DNA of 64,000 nt from an uncultured Lachnospiraceae bacterium (GCA_900549995.1 URQQ01000014.1:15083-79082); one strand, 5' to 3'; shown: positions 33,747 to 42,554, counted from the stretch's first letter. Translations and numbers: made by a program. The notes: generated from the sequence alone by a model not told the origin.

Positions 33747-34574
33747 ATGATCAAAAATGAAAACATCGACCATGGCAAAGCATTTGACTGGGGGCGTACT
33801 TCCGCTGACTATGCCAAATTCAGAGACATTTATCCGGAAGAATTTTACCAGAAGATTCTAAAGCTTGGATTGTGTACAGAGGGACAGAAAGTGTTGGATA
33901 TCGGAACCGGCACAGGAGTTCTCCCTCGGAACTTATATCAGTATGGAGCAGATTTTACGGGGATTGATATTACGGAAAATCAGATTGTACAGGCGGTTGC
34001 GCTGGCTGAAAAATTTGGAATGAAAATCGATTTTCAGTGTGTTTCTGCTGAAAAGAGTAATTTCCCGGAACATACTTTTGATGTGGTGACAGCATGCCAG
34101 TGTTTTACATACTTCAATCACGAAGAGCTGGCGCCGCTTCTCTATCATATGTTGAAGGATGAGGGAAAATTTGCCGTATTATACATGGCGTGGCTTCCCT
34201 ATGAAGATGAGATTGCGGGCAAAAGTGAGGAACTGATTTTAAAGTATAATCCACTGTGGACAGGATGTGGAGAAAAACGTCATCCGATCAGGATTCCGGA
34301 GATTTATCACGAATTTTTTACCATGGAGGAAGAGGAAGTTTTTGACCTGCATGTTCCCTTTACAAGAGAAAGCTGGCATGGAAGAATGAAAGCCTGCAGG
34401 GGAATCGGGGCGTCGCTTCCGGAAGAAGAGATAGAAAAATTCGAGGTAGAACATCAGAAGTTATTAAAAGAAATTGCTCCTGAAAATTTTGAAGTCCTTC
34501 ATTATGCAGCAATCACCACAATGAAAAGGAAAAATGAAAAGGAGGGAGCGGTATGGGAAACGTGCGGTATTTGA
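33747..34574 (+). CDS. Class I SAM-dependent methyltransferase
   Basis: A 275-aa Rossmann-fold methyltransferase with motif I VLDIGTGTGVL, motif II FTGIDIT and the acidic/aromatic motif VVTACQCFTYF. The late part (FTRESWHGRMKACRGIG) is typical of small-molecule methyltransferases of the UbiE/Coq5-like superfamily. Substrate unknown. ATG 33747 follows GGTGGCAGG. The 3' end overlaps the next gene by 22 nt. Confidence 0.85.
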   Translation: MIKNENIDHGKAFDWGRTSADYAKFRDIYPEEFYQKILKLGLCTEGQKVLDIGTGTGVLPRNLYQYGADFTGIDITENQIVQAVALAEKFGMKIDFQCVSAEKSNFPEHTFDVVTACQCFTYFNHEELAPLLYHMLKDEGKFAVLYMAWLPYEDEIAGKSEELILKYNPLWTGCGEKRHPIRIPEIYHEFFTMEEEEVFDLHVPFTRESWHGRMKACRGIGASLPEEEIEKFEVEHQKLLKEIAPENFEVLHYAAITTMKRKNEKEGAVWETCGI

Positions 34575-34879
34575 TATTAATGTGGGGCGCAGCCCTGATT
34601 CTTGTGATTATGGGGATTCATGCACTGAGAAGTGGCAGGCCGGTGACCCTCTGGACAGGTTCTCATATCTTGCCGGATCAGGTGACGGATGTCAAGGCAT
34701 ATAACCGGGCTGTCGGTAAAATGTGGTGTCTGTTCTCTATACCATTTTGGATCATTGGGATTATTGAATTCTGGTATCCTGCGGCTTCTGTTGTATTCTT
34801 TGCGGTATTTTGCGTTGCGGGAATCGGAGGGGCAGTGTGGTGTTATCATAAAATTGAAGAGAAGTATATGGTCAGATAA
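34553..34879 (+). CDS. Small membrane protein (DUF3784-like)
   Basis: A 108-aa protein with three hydrophobic helices (about 5-24, 56-75 and 77-98) and a conserved-looking DVKAYNRAVGKMWC between the first and second. It resembles DUF3784-type proteins; function unknown. AAGGAGGGAG precedes the ATG. It overlaps the methyltransferase end, so translation is coupled. Confidence 0.65.
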   Translation: MGNVRYLILMWGAALILVIMGIHALRSGRPVTLWTGSHILPDQVTDVKAYNRAVGKMWCLFSIPFWIIGIIEFWYPAASVVFFAVFCVAGIGGAVWCYHKIEEKYMVR

Positions 34880-34918
34880 ATGAAAATAAAGAGTTTACGA
34901 GATGAATGGGAGGCATTC

Positions 34919-35413
34919 ATGAAAATTCAAACAGAACGTCTGGAACTTGTTGCACTGACAGCTGATCAGCTTGAACGATGGATTTACCATAGGGAAGAGC
35001 TGGAACAGATGCTTAAATGTTCTTATCAGGCAGAGCCGGTCGAAGGGATATTTAAGGATATACTGGAGGGGCAGCTGTCTGCGGTGGAAAATGACCCGGA
35101 TCATTATATGTGGCACAGCTTCTGGCTTCTGATCAGAAGATCGGACCGGGCGGTTGTTGGATCGGCGGATTTTAAAAATATTCCGGATCAGAAGGGTGAA
35201 GTTGAAATTGGCTATGGTTTAGGCAAAGAATTTGAGCATCACGGCTATATGACAGAGGCTGTGAAGGCGATGTGTAACTGGGCGATGAAACAGCCAGGTG
35301 TCCATCACGTTACTGCTGAAACGGAATGTGATGGACTGGCGTCCCAGCGCCTGTTGCAGAATTGTGGATTTACAGAATATTCCAGGGGCGAGACCCTCTG
35401 GTGGAGATTATAA
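34919..35413 (+). CDS. GNAT acetyltransferase, RimJ/RimL type
   Basis: A 164-aa acetyltransferase beginning MKIQTERLELVALT, with the family core EVEIGYGLGKEFEHHGYMTEAV (acetyl-CoA loop variant) and SQRLLQNCGF. Acceptor unknown: the RimJ/RimL group acts on protein N-termini or small amines. I start at ATG 34919 because GGGAGG lies 6 nt upstream; the earlier ATG at 34880 has none. Confidence 0.82.
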   Translation: MKIQTERLELVALTADQLERWIYHREELEQMLKCSYQAEPVEGIFKDILEGQLSAVENDPDHYMWHSFWLLIRRSDRAVVGSADFKNIPDQKGEVEIGYGLGKEFEHHGYMTEAVKAMCNWAMKQPGVHHVTAETECDGLASQRLLQNCGFTEYSRGETLWWRL

Positions 35414-35433
35414 TGTAGTAATGGAGACAGGAT

Positions 35434-36135
35434 ATGAAAAAAGAAATGGTCAATATACATGGGATACCTGCGGTGATCTGGGGGGATTCTTCTTCCAGGG
35501 GAATCATAGCAGTTCACGGAAATATGTCCCATAAAATGGATGTACCGGTGGAGCGGCTTGCTTCTGAGGCAGTAGAAAAGGGATATCAGGTGTTAAGTTT
35601 TGATTTGCCGGAACATGGAGAACGGAAAGAGGAGAAAACTCTTTGCAAAGTAAAGCAATGTGTAAAAGAGCTTTGTGTTATTATGGAGTATGCGAAGGCA
35701 GAGTGGAAAGAGATCAGCCTGTTCGCAAATAGTATGGGTGCATATTTTAGTCTGTTGGCTTATGAGAATGAAAATCTGAAACATGCATGGTTTCTATCAC
35801 CGGTTGTAGATATGGAGCGGATCATAGAGAATATGATGCAGTGGTTTCAGGTGACAGAAGAGCAGTTAGAGACAGAACAGACGGTCGCGACACCGATCGG
35901 CCAGAACCTGTACTGGGATTATTACTGTTATGTAAAAGAACACCCGGTCAGAGTATGGAATGTTCCGACAGACATTTTATATGGTGAAAAAGATGAGATG
36001 TGTGAACAGGAAATCGTAGCAGATTTCGTAAAACAGTTTGGATGTGAATTGGAAATTGTAAAAGGAGCCGAGCATTACTTTCATACGCCGGAGCAGTTGC
36101 AGGCACTGGAGAATTGGCTTCAAAACACGCTGTGA
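35434..36135 (+). CDS. Alpha/beta hydrolase
   Basis: A 233-aa serine hydrolase fold: oxyanion strand IIAVHGNMSH, nucleophile in ANSMGAY (replacing the usual G-x-S-x-G first Gly by Ala), acid in ILYGEKDEM and histidine in KGAEHYFHTPEQ. Substrate unknown. It follows the acetyltransferase by 20 nt in the same direction and is the last gene of this group. Confidence 0.82.
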   Translation: MKKEMVNIHGIPAVIWGDSSSRGIIAVHGNMSHKMDVPVERLASEAVEKGYQVLSFDLPEHGERKEEKTLCKVKQCVKELCVIMEYAKAEWKEISLFANSMGAYFSLLAYENENLKHAWFLSPVVDMERIIENMMQWFQVTEEQLETEQTVATPIGQNLYWDYYCYVKEHPVRVWNVPTDILYGEKDEMCEQEIVADFVKQFGCELEIVKGAEHYFHTPEQLQALENWLQNTL

Positions 36136-36245
36136 TGAGAAATTCCTTCTGTTTGCGCGCGCTGGTTGCGTAGATATACAGTGCAGTTTATGGAATGCAA
36201 TTACGTGATTCGATATACTCGAAGAAACAAAAGGAGGAATTGAAT

Positions 36246-36731
36246 ATGGAAGTATCAGAGAAAATATTAAAGCTCAGGAAGGCGAATAACCTGACACAGG
36301 AGGAGCTGGCAGAGAAGCTGGATGTCTCAAGACAATCTATTTCAAAATGGGAATCAGGACAGACAATACCGGAGCTTGAGAAGCTGGTTGCATTAAGTGA
36401 AGTGTTTCAGGTGACAACAGACTACTTATTAAAACCGTCTGAGCTGGATGAGTTATCGATTAAGACAGAGATGCTCGAGAAAAAACAAGAAGAATTATCG
36501 AGAGAAAACGAGAAAAGACGAGAAAAACAGTATTATATCTTCAGCTGCGCAGGAATTTATCTGGTGGCGGCAGCGATTGTGATGCTTGTCAACCGTATTT
36601 CCATGGAAAATGATTTTCTGTGGAATATATTTCCCGGAATTACGCTTCCGGCAGTTGTGTTCCTGATTGCCACAGCGATCGCGATTTTCGTGTGTCTGAG
36701 ACATAAAAAATATTGCGGACGAAGAGAGTAG
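36246..36731 (+). CDS. XRE HTH regulator with coiled coil and two membrane helices
   Basis: A 161-aa protein: XRE domain (NLTQEELAEKLDVSRQSISKWESG) to residue 62, a charged coiled coil (EMLEKKQEELSRENEKRREKQ), then two membrane helices (about 99-117 and 127-150). Membrane-tethered HTH proteins of this kind are common in Firmicutes. Target unknown. AAAGGAGG precedes ATG 36246; the upstream frame is not supported. Confidence 0.82.
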   Translation: MEVSEKILKLRKANNLTQEELAEKLDVSRQSISKWESGQTIPELEKLVALSEVFQVTTDYLLKPSELDELSIKTEMLEKKQEELSRENEKRREKQYYIFSCAGIYLVAAAIVMLVNRISMENDFLWNIFPGITLPAVVFLIATAIAIFVCLRHKKYCGRRE

Positions 36732-36734
36732 TTT

Positions 36735-36786
36735 AAAAAGCGGGTTCTATGAGATTCAATAAGAATTGATGGAACTCGTTTTTTTC
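36735..36786 (+). terminator. Terminator after the XRE gene
   Basis: AAAAAGCGGGTTC pairs with GAACTCGTTTTT (G-U pairs allowed), with an inner TCAAT/ATTGA stem, and a run of T. Confidence 0.75.
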
Positions 36787-36846
36787 ATATTTTCTGTCAC
36801 ACAGTGGGGAGACAGGTGTCTAATATATTATAGGAGGTAAGATAAC

Positions 36847-37698
36847 ATGAGTGAAAAAACAAACGAAGAATTATGGTGTTTAATTGACAAAGCAACTTCT
36901 GGTGATAAGGAGGCCCTGGAGACAGTGATTTTAAGTGTCAGGGATATGGTATTTAATCTTTCGCTCAGAATGCTTGGGACGTTTCCGGATGCAGAGGATG
37001 CTACTCAGGATATCGTTCTGAAGATTATCACGCATCTTTCATCATTTAAGAAGGAAAGTTCATTTTCCACCTGGGTGTTTCGGATTGCAACGAATCATCT
37101 GATCAATTATAAAAAGCATATGTTTGCCCACGCGCCATTAAATTTTGAATTTTATGGACAAGATATTGAAAATGCAAATCTCAGTGATATCCCTGACCTG
37201 ACACAAAACGTAGAAAAGGGAATATTGGAAGAAGAGCTGAAGATGTCCTGTACCAACGTTATGCTGCAGTGTCTGGACATGGAAAGCCGGTGTATCTTTG
37301 TACTTGGAACGATGTTCAGGATCGACAGCCGGATCGCCGGTGATATTCTGGATATGACACCGGAGGCGTACCGGCAGAAGCTTTCAAGAATCCGGAGAAA
37401 AGTGGCAGATTTTCTTACGGATTACTGCGGCGAATATGGGAAGGGCAAATGCCGCTGCAAAGAGAGAGTTAATTATGCGATTCAAAGCCACAGGCTGAAT
37501 CCAGGAGCTCTGGACTACACGGCGGCGGTTGAACTTCCGAAAGAAAAGATGCAGCTGTTTAAAAATGCAATGGAAGAAATTGATGGTCTCTCCGGGCAGT
37601 TTTCATTTTGTAAAGAATATGAATCGCCGGAACGGACAAAACAGTTTCTGCGGGATTTTCTGGAGTCGCCGGCATTGTCAACTGTGAAAAATTCGTAG
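36847..37698 (+). CDS. Sigma-70 family RNA polymerase sigma factor (ECF-like)
   Basis: Region 2 is clear (DMVFNLSLRMLGTFPDAEDATQDIVLKI, STWVFRIATNHLIN). The region 4 part (LDMTPEAYRQKLSRIRRKVADFL) is of ECF type. The protein (283 aa) has an extra C-terminal segment of about 85 residues with CGEYGKGKCRCKERVNYAI, a Cys-rich patch, as in ECF sigma factors with C-terminal extensions. No anti-sigma gene follows; a DUF2461 gene does, 10 nt later. TAGGAGG precedes the ATG. Confidence 0.83.
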   Translation: MSEKTNEELWCLIDKATSGDKEALETVILSVRDMVFNLSLRMLGTFPDAEDATQDIVLKIITHLSSFKKESSFSTWVFRIATNHLINYKKHMFAHAPLNFEFYGQDIENANLSDIPDLTQNVEKGILEEELKMSCTNVMLQCLDMESRCIFVLGTMFRIDSRIAGDILDMTPEAYRQKLSRIRRKVADFLTDYCGEYGKGKCRCKERVNYAIQSHRLNPGALDYTAAVELPKEKMQLFKNAMEEIDGLSGQFSFCKEYESPERTKQFLRDFLESPALSTVKNS

Positions 37699-37708
37699 GA
37701 GGATTGTG

Positions 37709-38392
37709 ATGAATACAGAACTGATATTGAAATTTCTGACAGAGTTAAGTGAAAATAATAACCGTGACTGGTACCATGCCCATAAGGCAGAGTATAAAGA
37801 GGCAAATGAGCAGTTCGAAGAATTGCTGCAGGATCTGATACTGCGAATTGGTGAGACTGACAGCAGTATTCTGCACAACATACCGAGAGAACTTACATTC
37901 AAACTTGTGCGTGATACCAGATTCAGCCATGACAAATCACCTTACAATCCAGCATTCCGGGCACATATTTCTTCAAAAGGAAAACTGCCGGTTCCGGTTG
38001 GGTATTACATCATGATAAAGCCGGGCGGTCAGTCATTTTTGGGCGGAGGTCTTTTTGCCGATATGTTTAAAGACGCGACAACGATGGTGAGAGATTATAT
38101 TGTAAAACATCCCGGCGAGTGGCAACAGATCATCGAGGCACCAGATTTTAAAGAACATTTTGAAGTCCGGGGAACAGCACTGAAAAATGTGCCGAGCGGA
38201 TATGACAAAGAGCATCCCCAGGCAGAATATCTGAAATTCAAAAGCTGGTTTCTGGAATATCCGGTCAGTGATGAAGTCATCAAAGATGTCGACCGTTTCT
38301 CCGATTTGGCCGTAGATATCTTTCAGAAGATGAAACTATTCAATGACTATCTCAATCAGGCACTGGAAGGATTTAAAATGCCGAAAAGATAG
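37709..38392 (+). CDS. DUF2461 family protein
   Basis: A 227-aa protein with the family signatures NNNRDWYHAHKAEY, FKLVRDTRFSHDKSPY, GYYIMIKPGGQSFLGGG and YDKEHPQAEYLKFKSWFL. Function is unknown. AGGAGG sits 7 nt before ATG 37709; a GTG at 37706 is too close. It follows the sigma factor gene by 10 nt and is likely cotranscribed. Confidence 0.85.
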   Translation: MNTELILKFLTELSENNNRDWYHAHKAEYKEANEQFEELLQDLILRIGETDSSILHNIPRELTFKLVRDTRFSHDKSPYNPAFRAHISSKGKLPVPVGYYIMIKPGGQSFLGGGLFADMFKDATTMVRDYIVKHPGEWQQIIEAPDFKEHFEVRGTALKNVPSGYDKEHPQAEYLKFKSWFLEYPVSDEVIKDVDRFSDLAVDIFQKMKLFNDYLNQALEGFKMPKR

Positions 38393-38438
38393 AAAAATAG
38401 ATCATAAAAATGAATCATAAATAATGAAAGACAGACGT

Positions 38439-38672
38439 GTCCCCAATTGCAAAACGATATGTCCCTGATTGAAGAACAACCTGTCCCCAACTGAAAATAG
38501 ACCCGTCCCCGTTTGAATTACAATGGCAAAATAGACAAAGTTTTGGAGAAATACACCAGAATATAAATCTTGTTTTGGTTAAATTGCAATTGGGGACAGG
38601 TCAGACTGCAGTTGGGGACAGGTTGGTCTGGCGTTGGGGACGTAATTCGGCTGAAAAAGATTACGTCCCCAA
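38439..38672. repeat. Opposed 22-bp repeat arrays with closing hairpin (GTCCCC family)
   Basis: GTCCCY cores begin at 38439, 38461, 38483 and 38505, each exactly 22 bp apart. The inverse, GGGGAC, occurs at 38592, 38614 and 38636, again 22 bp apart. The outer unit GTCCCCAATTGCAA (38439-38452) is inverted at 38584-38597. TTGGGGACGTAAT (38634-38646) and ATTACGTCCCCAA (38660-38672) form a 13-bp hairpin that touches the stop of the leftward phosphorylase gene. No protein gene is seen in 38393-38672. Confidence 0.85.
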
Positions 38673-39437
38673 TTAGATTTCCAAGCCGCATTCGAGTGCC
38701 AGTGACATATAGTTCTCAGCGCCGCTTAGTCCGCAATCCATCAGATCTCTGGGCTGCCATACTTCGTGATCGAGATTGTCTGCGCCGTAGAAGAACTGGA
38801 GGAATGGCACATTTCTGTATTTTGCAGCTGCAAGCAGAGCGGAGTATTCCATGTCGACGGCAATACATCCGGAGTTTTTGCGTTCTGCAATTGCATCGGC
38901 CGTTTCGCGGTAGATGGCGTCTGTCGTCCAGATTTTTCCGGAGGTGTAAGGGTATCCGCATCTGGTTAAACAGCATTTTAGAATTTCAGCGGATTCAGGA
39001 TCTGGGGTGAGTTCCTGGCTGGGTGCGATATAATGGTAACTTGTGCCTTCATCTCTGACAGCAGCAGTGGGAATGATGATGTTCTGCTGGACTTTCTGGT
39101 CGTCCAGGACACCACAGCTTCCAAAGAAGATGAATTTCTTCGCACCTAAAGCGATCAGTTCTTCGAAACCACATACGCAGGCCGGCGCCCCGACAAGTGA
39201 CAGGCAGAAAGCAAAATCTCGGCCTTTGTAGTTGATTTTATAGACTGGATTGACGCCGTTGGCGGTGGTAAGGCTGGCAATGACTTCGGCATGTTTCAGT
39301 GATGCAAATTTATCAATGATCTGTCTGGAAAATGTCGATATGCACACCTCAGGAAAATCATCCACTGGTTTTACAATATCTTCTGGGTTGATGAAAGCTT
39401 TTGAGGTTATTTTAGGTTCATAAAAAACAGTATTCAT
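38673..39437 (-). CDS. Nucleoside phosphorylase (PNP/UDP family)
   Basis: A 254-aa phosphorylase that would split nucleosides with phosphate. Family features: GAPACVCGFEELIALGAKKFIFFGSCGVL (phosphate and base loop) and CIAVDMEYSALLAAA (the ribose-binding Met-Glu). The sequence resembles uridine phosphorylases, but specificity is not certain. GGAAGG precedes the ATG. It follows the tetR gene by 25 nt on the same strand, so it is probably under TetR control. Confidence 0.83.
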   Translation of the reverse strand: MNTVFYEPKITSKAFINPEDIVKPVDDFPEVCISTFSRQIIDKFASLKHAEVIASLTTANGVNPVYKINYKGRDFAFCLSLVGAPACVCGFEELIALGAKKFIFFGSCGVLDDQKVQQNIIIPTAAVRDEGTSYHYIAPSQELTPDPESAEILKCCLTRCGYPYTSGKIWTTDAIYRETADAIAERKNSGCIAVDMEYSALLAAAKYRNVPFLQFFYGADNLDHEVWQPRDLMDCGLSGAENYMSLALECGLEI

Positions 39438-39462
39438 ATGTTTTCCTTCCTTTCCATCCTGC

Positions 39463-40041
39463 TTATGCCAGTAACAGCTGTCTGATTTGGCTCATGATTC
39501 TTTTTGGTATTTCTTTCTCTATCTCCATAAGCTTACTGTACATTCGGACTCCCTGGTATGAAAATACAATTAAATCATAGACTGCTGCCGGGTCTGTCTG
39601 TTTAAATTCCTTTGTTTCTATTCCATATGCAATCAGTTCAGTCCACATTTCCCTGGACCGCAGATACTGTTTGCGTATGGAATTGTCAGTTTTAGATCTG
39701 AGTGGATCGCTGAAAAACTCATAGATCGCAACGCTTAATGAAGCCTCGCTGTCAATCATTTCCGTTTCATATCGGTTCAATATATCTTCCAGTATTTCTG
39801 AGGCAGGTACATGGTTCCTGATTTTGTCTGCAAATTCATTTTGCTGGTGATTCAGAAACTCTTCAGTGATTTCTGAAAAAATCTCCGCTGTGCTTCCGTA
39901 ATGTCTGTATAACCCGCCGCGGCTTAAGCCTGTGCGGTCGCAGATATCTTTCATGGTGACATCTTTGTAGCCTTTTTGGGCAAATAGCTTACAGGCTTCA
40001 GCGCATATGAAATGTTTTGTTTTACTGCCTTTGGTATCCAT
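39463..40041 (-). CDS. TetR-family transcriptional regulator
   Basis: A 192-aa repressor with the N-terminal HTH (YKDVTMKDICDRTGLSRGGLYRHYGS) and an all-helical ligand domain. ATG 40041 follows GAAAGGAG. Its promoter (40080-40108, minus) contains one 14-bp palindrome in the spacer and a second palindrome just downstream, which points to autorepression. The downstream phosphorylase is likely in the regulon. Confidence 0.88.
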   Translation of the reverse strand: MDTKGSKTKHFICAEACKLFAQKGYKDVTMKDICDRTGLSRGGLYRHYGSTAEIFSEITEEFLNHQQNEFADKIRNHVPASEILEDILNRYETEMIDSEASLSVAIYEFFSDPLRSKTDNSIRKQYLRSREMWTELIAYGIETKEFKQTDPAAVYDLIVFSYQGVRMYSKLMEIEKEIPKRIMSQIRQLLLA

Positions 40042-40062
40042 GAATACTCCTTTCATTAAAGC

Positions 40063-40108
40063 GACACTAGTGTCTTTTTATTATGCGACACGCGTGTCGT
40101 TTTGTCAA
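40063..40108 (-). promoter_or_regulatory. tetR promoter with two palindromic operators
   Basis: GACACTAGTGTC (40063-40074) and CGACACGCGTGTCG (40086-40099), 24 bp centre to centre. On the minus strand TTGACA (40103-40108), 17 nt, CATAAT (40080-40085); the second palindrome fills the spacer. Confidence 0.8.
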
Positions 40109-40168
40109 GCTGTTATAAGAAAGATTCTGTTTTAGCATATTGGAAAAGAGAACATCTGGAAAGATAAA

Positions 40169-40197
40169 TTGCCCGGGGAGAAAATTGGGGGTATAAT
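40169..40197 (+). promoter_or_regulatory. Promoter of the methyltransferase/polymerase unit
   Basis: TTGCCC (40169-40174), 17-nt G-rich spacer, TATAAT (40192-40197). Confidence 0.6.
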
Positions 40198-40230
40198 AAA
40201 AGCATTAGAATTTTCATAAAGGAGCAGGCG

Positions 40231-40899
40231 ATGAAAGATAATATTTCGGCTTTTAATGCAACTGAATATGACGGCAAGATCAAATGTACGATTCCTTATT
40301 ATGAAGAGTTTTATCGGCAGGTGATTGATGTTGTAAGAAATTATAGTTCAGAAGAGCTGACATGGCTGGATGTGGGATGCGGAACAGGAAAAATGGCCCG
40401 GGAGGCATTTCATGAGCTGAATATCCGGAAGTTTGTATTCTGTGACAGTTCTGAGGAAATGATAAAGAGTACAAAGCAGGAATTTGCATCTCAGAATGCG
40501 GAATTTCTGATCTCAGATATACAGGAACTGAACTATACAGATGCGTTTGACGTGGTTACGGCAATTCAGGTGAATCATTACCTGCCAGGAAAGAAACGGG
40601 CCAAAGCCTATGCAAAGTGCCATAAAGCACTGAAACCGGGAGGCATCTTTATCAACTTTGAAAACTTTGAACCGCAGGACAGCGCATGTGAGGACTTATA
40701 CTTAAAACGCTGGAAAGAATATCAGCGCCGTCAGGGAAAAAGTGAAGAGGAGTGCGAGGAGCATAGAAGCAGGTATAAGAGAGAATATTTTCCGATCCCG
40801 GTGACAGAGCAGCAAAGACTGATGAAAGAATGCGGATTCCGGTCGGCGGAGCTTTTGTGGCTGTCATATATGCAGGCGGGAATCCTGGGGATAAAGTAA
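40231..40899 (+). CDS. Class I SAM-dependent methyltransferase
   Basis: A 222-aa methyltransferase: motif I LDVGCGTGKM, motif II KFVFCDSSEEM, VVTAIQVNHYL and the post-motif KALKPGGIFINFENF. Substrate unknown. AAAGGAG precedes the ATG. It diverges from tetR and is followed 24 nt later by a Y-family polymerase. Confidence 0.85.
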   Translation: MKDNISAFNATEYDGKIKCTIPYYEEFYRQVIDVVRNYSSEELTWLDVGCGTGKMAREAFHELNIRKFVFCDSSEEMIKSTKQEFASQNAEFLISDIQELNYTDAFDVVTAIQVNHYLPGKKRAKAYAKCHKALKPGGIFINFENFEPQDSACEDLYLKRWKEYQRRQGKSEEECEEHRSRYKREYFPIPVTEQQRLMKECGFRSAELLWLSYMQAGILGIK

Positions 40900-40923
40900 A
40901 AGTAGTGAAGGAGGGGAGGAAGT

Positions 40924-42192
40924 ATGGCAGAAGAAAAAACATATATCTGTATCGATTTAAAATCGTTCTACGCATCGGTTGAGTGCATAGAGCGTGGCCT
41001 GGATCCTATGACTGCGAACCTTGTTGTCGCAGATCCGGAGCGCACGGAGAAAACGATCTGTCTGGCGGTCTCCCCGTCGATGAGAGCCATGGGAATTCCG
41101 GGCCGGTGCAGAGTTTTTCAGATTCCGCAAAATGTAGAATATCTGATGGCACCGCCGAGGATGCAGATGTACATTGACTATTCGGCTGATATTTATGCAA
41201 TTTATCTTAAATATATTGCGAAAGAAGATATCCATGTATATTCAATCGATGAGGTGTTCATGGATGTGACGGATTATCTTCCCATGTACCAGATGACAGC
41301 AGGGGAACTCGGCAGGATGATTATGAGAGATGTCCTGGAGACGAAAGGGATTACTTCATCCTGTGGGATCGGAACAAATCTCTATCTTGCCAAGATTGCG
41401 ATGGATATTACGGCTAAGAATGCCAAAGACCATATCGGGGTGCTGGACGAAAAAAGCTATAGAAGGACATTGTGGGACCACCGTCCGCTGACAGATTTCT
41501 GGAGAGTGGGGGCCGGAACCGCAAAGAGATTGGAAAGCATAGGTATTTCGACAATGAGAGGGATTGCAGAAGCGGAAGAAGAGGTACTGTACAAGCTGTT
41601 TGGAATTGACGCAGAACTCCTGATTGACCATGCCTGGGGGAGAGAGATTACGACCATCGCTGATATTAAAGAGTATAAACCGAAAGCAAATTCTATTTCG
41701 AGCGGACAGGTACTTGGATGTGATTATAATTTTGAGGATGGGAAACTCGTTGTAAAGGAAATGGCAGATCTTCTCTGTCTGGAACTTGTAGAGAAAGGTC
41801 TGGTGACGGATTCCATCACTCTTCATGTGGGGTATGCGAATCGTTTGAATAAAAAGTCAGCCCATGGGACGACGAAAATGACAGTCACAACAAGTTCCGC
41901 CAGGCAGATTATATCTTATACGCTCAAACTCTATGAGCGCATTGTGGACAGAAATTGTCCTGTCCACAGAGTGAACCTGGCATTTAACAATGTGTTGGAT
42001 GAGATATATAAACAATATGACCTGTTTACGGATCCGGCGGAATTGGAGCGGGAGAACAAGATGCAGAAGGCAATGCTGGATATCAAGGAAAAGTTTGGTA
42101 AAAATGCGATATTAAAGGGAATGAATCTGGAGGAACATGCCACAGCGATGGAGCGCAACAGACAGATTGGAGGGCATAAAAGTGGTGTCTAA
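40924..42192 (+). CDS. Y-family translesion DNA polymerase (UvrX/YqjW-like)
   Basis: A 422-aa error-prone polymerase of the UmuC/DinB superfamily. Metal ligands are in CIDLKSFYASVE (D11) and YSIDEVF (D109, E110); an HhH-type stretch (FWRVGAGTAKRLESIGI) and little-finger domain follow. The companion YolD-like gene overlaps its 3' end, the arrangement of Bacillus UvrX/YqjW-YolD pairs. GGAGGGGAGG precedes the ATG. No LexA-type box was recognised. Confidence 0.9.
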   Translation: MAEEKTYICIDLKSFYASVECIERGLDPMTANLVVADPERTEKTICLAVSPSMRAMGIPGRCRVFQIPQNVEYLMAPPRMQMYIDYSADIYAIYLKYIAKEDIHVYSIDEVFMDVTDYLPMYQMTAGELGRMIMRDVLETKGITSSCGIGTNLYLAKIAMDITAKNAKDHIGVLDEKSYRRTLWDHRPLTDFWRVGAGTAKRLESIGISTMRGIAEAEEEVLYKLFGIDAELLIDHAWGREITTIADIKEYKPKANSISSGQVLGCDYNFEDGKLVVKEMADLLCLELVEKGLVTDSITLHVGYANRLNKKSAHGTTKMTVTTSSARQIISYTLKLYERIVDRNCPVHRVNLAFNNVLDEIYKQYDLFTDPAELERENKMQKAMLDIKEKFGKNAILKGMNLEEHATAMERNRQIGGHKSGV

Positions 42193-42517
42193 GATGAGCC
42201 GTGAGGACCGTGCAAAACAATTCATGCCATTTGCGGCGCTGAAAGGGTATCCGGATGCACTGAGGAAGAAAGAAAAGATCGTTGTACCCAAGATGGAACT
42301 TTCAGAAGAGTATAAAGAAGAGCTAGATTTAAAAATCGGCCAGGTGCATAATAATGACATCATTACAGTGGTGTATTTCTGTAAAAATGAGTATCTGAAA
42401 CTGACGGGAATGGTATCGAGAATTGATGAGACGGCAAGGATACTTAAGATAGTGAATACAAAGATTTCATTTGAAGATATTTATGACCTCAGCGGGGACG
42501 GGATTAAGATGGAATAA
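42182..42517 (+). CDS. YolD-like protein, partner of the Y-family polymerase
   Basis: An approximately 111-aa protein with MSREDRAKQFMPFAALKGY, a C-terminal strand-rich half (DIITVVYFCKNEYLKLTGMVSRID) and the YolD family layout. YolD-like proteins are thought to assist or regulate UmuC-type polymerases. The likely start is GTG 42182: GGAGGG lies 7 nt before it, whereas ATG 42194 is 19 nt away. It overlaps the polymerase end by 11 nt. Confidence 0.72.
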   Translation: MVSKMSREDRAKQFMPFAALKGYPDALRKKEKIVVPKMELSEEYKEELDLKIGQVHNNDIITVVYFCKNEYLKLTGMVSRIDETARILKIVNTKISFEDIYDLSGDGIKME

Positions 42518-42523
42518 AAGAGT

Positions 42524-42554
42524 ACAGGATCAGTAAAAAGCTGATCCTGTTTTG
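42524..42554 (+). terminator. Terminator after the polymerase/YolD pair
   Basis: ACAGGATCAG (42524-42533), 7-nt loop, CTGATCCTGT (42541-42550), then TTTT. Confidence 0.85.

Noticed and set aside
38439..38641. Repeat array considered as CRISPR
   Set aside because: The whole period is only 22 bp, leaving no true spacers; units are on both strands; no cas genes nearby.
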